Origin: Gadus chalcogrammus
Lineage: Eukaryota; Chordata; Actinopteri; Gadiformes; Gadidae
Assembly: GCF_026213295.1 (NCBI RefSeq)
Contig: NC_079428.1
Location: 1,309,684 to 1,373,683, forward strand
Reading direction: 5' to 3'
Length of the DNA stretch: 64,000 nt
Positions 49,166 to 64,000 of this stretch are shown here, piece by piece. Each line of letters begins with the position of its first letter. Position 1 is the stretch's first letter. The notes under the pieces are model-generated. The model made no database searches, was not told the DNA's origin, and worked only from the letters and a program-made list of their open reading frames with translations. A program made the position numbers and the translations under genes.

Positions 49166-52100
49166 GTTGATTATATTATCTATAATTGATCCATTCAACA
49201 TTTCTGTTAATGGCGGACCTTCAAACCGAACTGATTCAAACCCTGCCGCTATTTGATTGCATGGTGTGGCTGTTGCTCCTGGCGCAGCCGGGTCTGGTCC
49301 TGGGTAGTTGGTGGCTCCGGGCGTGTCTGCATCTGGCTCCTCTGGCTCTGGACCTTTGTGTTTCTCTTGTTGGAATATAAACTGATGTATGGAAGTTTCT
49401 TAGTTCTGTTTCTAATTGCTCTAATGGAAGCCCCTTATGGGGCCCTGAAATGTAGGTGAAGGCATGGGTCGACCTGTAAGCCTTTCATGTGGGGTTAGAT
49501 GAGTCATTCTGTTACCTTGCATGTGATAACTCGATAGTGCTACTGGTAGTGCATCTACACAAGTCAATTGAGTCAAAAGTTTGATTTATTTTCACTACTT
49601 TCCTCCTTGTGCATGGCCAATGCAATGCAGATTAAATGATAAACTTAGTTTGATTAAATAAAGAATAATTAAATAATTTCATCGGTTATGATCTTCAATT
49701 GATCATACTGCATATCACTTATTTTAGATTACTGTAAACATATTTGTTGTAGTTGGAATTTAAATATTATGTTTGTTTTGTGAGGCTTGTGGTGGCGGAT
49801 ATAGTTTTGGTTTGGTTCCTTTAATCAATGAATACATTTATGACGTCATCAAAAAGGAATCCAGCCTGCACGAGCACAGGCACGCACACATTCAGAAGAA
49901 GATTGATCTGTGTTGCTTGCCAAATATGGAAACTGGAGCTAATCTCAATTGTAAAAATCAACATGTTTAATAATACTGCTTCTTTCTCATTACCCCACAT
50001 ATTAAAACAATAGGCCTACCTACAGGTCTAGACCAACAATCATGTCACTCAACACATTTATGGCGCAAATCCAAAATAACCAAAGTTGTTAACATCGCCG
50101 ACCTACCACCACTTTACAGAGAGGCTAGGCCTGTTGTCACCACACACTGAGCAGACGGTCCGTCCCCCCCCCCCCCCCCCCACACTACTACGCACCTGCT
50201 ATGGGACCACAGCCGCCATTCGGCGGTTCTTTTGATGTTTGGAGACAAGATGGAGGCCGGTGTTGTGGCAGTTTGTACAGTTGGTGTTGTGGTGCTGCAG
50301 CTACCGGGGCTTTCCACAGCCAACACTCAGCACACCATGTGACCCAGGCAGCCAATCAGGTCGCCCTGGCAGCCTGTCTCCAAACCAGTCAGATCAGTCC
50401 TGGGCCTTATGTTGCATTAACATCGCTGGGAATTATGGGGAAAACATTTTCGCGACGTCGGAAAGTTCTCGTTAACGACACTTCAAGACCCTCTTATGAT
50501 TCTACTTCTGTTCGGCAACTGGGGCCAGATTTTGATAACAGAGTTGCCCAGTTGGTGACATATGGTTTACTAGTGACGCATATGACCATGGCGGAACATG
50601 AACGTTTTACTTAATATAAAATAGCCTAATCAACCATCATATCACTACTATTGACGTCGTAACCGTCTGTTGGCATCGAGCACTGGTAAATTATCTCTAG
50701 ATAAGGGCATGTGTAGCCTTTAATACAGTGGCAATACAATGTGCTTCTCATAAAGAAAAGCAAAAGGATAGTAGCTTGTAGGCTACAAGGAAATAAAGAC
50801 CTTCGAACTTGAAACTGATCCTACTAAGTTCTGATTAGTTCTGACTTTTTTTGTATCTGACAAAAAAACCCTGCTGTTGAGATCTTTTAGGTTCCCAACG
50901 CAGTGCACGTGATCGGTCGCTGGCGGGAACACGTGTCAGCGTGAGCTTCATCAGTGGCGAGCCGACGCGTTATCACCAGGACCGCGAACGCACCTTAAAT
51001 CACTCGGCAGCCATCTTGGTCCTACAAGATAGCTGGGCGGGGAACTGAATAAGGATTTATAAATTCTATTATTTGATCTGCAGAAAGATTATATCTCTGT
51101 TTTCATGATGTTGAAGCTAACTACATTTAGTATAGGCCTAATTGTGTTCTTATTGAATATCATGGGATATTATCAAATACTGAATAAATGAAAGGCTAAA
51201 TACCTATCTAAATAACCTAAAATCATAATTGCCATTCAATGTTTTTGTGAACGTATATGTAACACATCGCTTCTCATATTTTTCTAACTTTAGATAATAA
51301 TTCAGCATAATTATTTTTTGTATTTTTTAATTCAACTTCATATTATTTTAAAATCAATTAGTTCATATTTGTCAATTTAATCCTTAGGATTTACCTATAA
51401 CCTAACAACCTTTAATAATAAACATAACCTCTAAACAAAGTATGTATACCTTACCTAACGATAAGTATATTAAATATATATATAGGCTAAAACAATTTTT
51501 ATGTATTTTATTGACAGAATAACCCAAGTATACTATCCAATTCCCCAAAGAACACAGAAAATACAACAAAGAGAATTAAGGCTAAAGCGGCATAGCACGA
51601 TTGTGGTAGCCTATAACGATGCAGTTCTCAAGCTAGCAGAAGGCTCAAATGATATATTTTAATGAAACAAATTAAATTAATCGATTATTGTATTGAAACT
51701 TGACAAAATCTCACTGTCCAAAATCTTGATTCAGAATCTTTGAACATTATTTGAAACTTAAATATTATTAAACAATCTAACATAATTAAAAGGTTTTAAC
51801 GTGAAGCAGCAGAGTTAATCAAATCTATCACAAATAGAGATGTAATTGATTTACACTTCTTACAGATTGATGATTGTTATCAAAATAGAGTCAAGTATGA
51901 ATATTGTAATTTAGCAAATGCAGACTCTGCAGTTAGCTGAAATCCCAAGCCTGATAGTAAGGATTATAAATGAACAGCGATCCACTCCATCCTGGTTTAG
52001 GAAGGTGAACGTGAGAAGCCTCTTCATGATTTAACTTTGAACCTAAACAGCAAGGAAGCACAAGTCAGGATTAAACATTAAACACACTATCACTGTGATG

Positions 52101-52240
52101 ATGTACTGTTAACATATTACTGCGATGAAGTACCGTTAAAATATGAATGTTAATCTATTACTGTCATGAAGTACTGTTCATATATTAGTATTACTATCGC
52201 TGTGAAGAAGTAGGCTGCTAATAAATATAACTGTAAATAT
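49166..52240. other. Region between ERV remnant and MHC gene 3' end
   Basis: About 49935-50135 is a duplicate of 63798-64000. Poly(C) lies at 50166-50180. 51159-51387 is duplicated at 55156-55384. An open frame at 50201-50614 shows no recognised domain. The rest is AT-rich and without features. Confidence 0.55.
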
Positions 52241-52241
52241 A

Positions 52242-61952
<9,711 letters not shown>

Positions 61953-62080
61953 ATCGATGTAATCAGAAGAATAGCACGATGCGATTATCCACAGAGAGGC
62001 GAATCCGACTCCAGCATCAGACGGACTGACCAGGAAACCTGCGAACAAGAGACGGCGCGAGAGGGAGAGGCTGGTCTGGA

Positions 62081-62143
62081 CCAATAGGAATTCAATACGG
62101 CTTTGACGTCATTAGTTACCAGGAGAACCTAAAGTGAAACTAA
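62081..62143 (-). promoter_or_regulatory. MHC class I promoter: ISRE, X and Y boxes
   Basis: Reading the minus strand toward the gene: an ISRE-like AGTTTCACTTT (62131-62143), an X1-like CCTGGTAACTAAT, a perfect X2/CRE TGACGTCA (62104-62111) and an inverted CCAAT Y box ATTGG (62081-62085). Order and spacing fit the class I SXY module bound by RFX, CREB/ATF, NF-Y and the co-activator NLRC5, plus IRF input (family knowledge). Confidence 0.85.
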
Positions 62144-62478
62144 CTTAAACGCACACGCACGCGCACTGTAACTGCGATCAAGTTTCATGTTCATCTTCAC
62201 TTATAAATAATGGCCAGCGAAATATAATGGTTAGATATACATTATGTTCATCATTATGTTTAGCTATATATATTGTATATCCATTATATATTTACAGTTC
62301 AGCTAAATGTGTGTCGGGTGTATGTGCGTAGAATGATAGTTGTGTGTGTGTGACTGTGTGCGTGTATGTGTATGTGTATTTTTTCCGTCAGCATAAGACA
62401 TCTGATATCAGGACGCTTGTGGAGGAAGATCATAAGAAATATGAACTCTAGTCACAGTAACGCTAGTCAGGGCGGTGG

Positions 62479-64000
<1,522 letters not shown>

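Noticed and set aside
50201..50614. 137-codon open frame starting MGPQPPFGGSFDVW
   Set aside because: No recognisable domain, no exon-intron context, and its upstream flank belongs to a duplicated non-coding segment.

Overview
The window is vertebrate nuclear DNA from a teleost fish. Genes are split by GT/AG introns, the families are animal families (ADAMTSL1, LARP7, SEC24D, a CARD-NACHT-LRR receptor, MHC class I), and the intergenic DNA carries fish-type SINEs, hAT/Harbinger elements and very many long dinucleotide microsatellites. That microsatellite load, together with duplicated MHC class I pieces, would suit a gadiform (cod-like) fish, but this is an inference. Gene names rest on remembered family sequences; no search was run.

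Layout. (1) About 1.3-16.8 kb, plus strand: the 3' half of an ADAMTSL1-type matrix gene. Twelve in-frame exons encode TSP1 repeats, two Ig domains, more TSP1 repeats and a terminal PLAC module; the 5' half lies before the window. (2) 19.5-24.2 kb, plus: a six-exon NOD-like receptor (CARD, NACHT, LRRs and an unrecognised helical C-terminus). (3) 25.34-25.41 kb, minus: a tRNA-Ile(AAU). (4) 25.7-32.5 kb, plus: a complete larp7 (5' UTR exon plus 13 coding exons, poly(A) signal). (5) 33.4-37.4 kb: an RNase H fragment of a non-LTR retrotransposon, a foldback element with internal tandem repeats, and three sec24d-like exons in the wrong order, one frameshifted. (6) 39.4-41.3 kb: an 839-bp tandem duplication built of tRNA-like modules and long inverted repeats. 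(7) 41.3-44.3 kb: a satellite of 46-47 bp units with three head-to-head inversions. (8) 44.3-47.2 kb: a truncated MHC class I copy (minus strand) fused to a duplicate of the larp7 3' end. (9) 47.2-52.2 kb: gene-poor DNA with an endogenous retrovirus env remnant. (10) 52.2-62.2 kb, minus: an MHC class I gene with every exon from leader to tail and an ISRE/X/Y promoter, but a one-base deletion in the alpha-3 exon; its introns hold Harbinger and nested hAT elements. (11) 62.4-64.0 kb: a large inverted repeat flanked by mirror-image microsatellites, then DNA that also occurs downstream of the MHC gene, suggesting another copy beyond the window.

The genes do not form one pathway. ADAMTSL1 is extracellular matrix, LARP7 binds 7SK RNA and controls P-TEFb, SEC24D is a COPII coat subunit, and the NLR and MHC class I belong to immunity. 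larp7 and sec24d lie on one human chromosome arm (4q), so their proximity probably reflects old synteny. The right third has been rebuilt by segmental duplication, satellite growth and transposon insertion, and the two MHC copies allow some of those events to be ordered.
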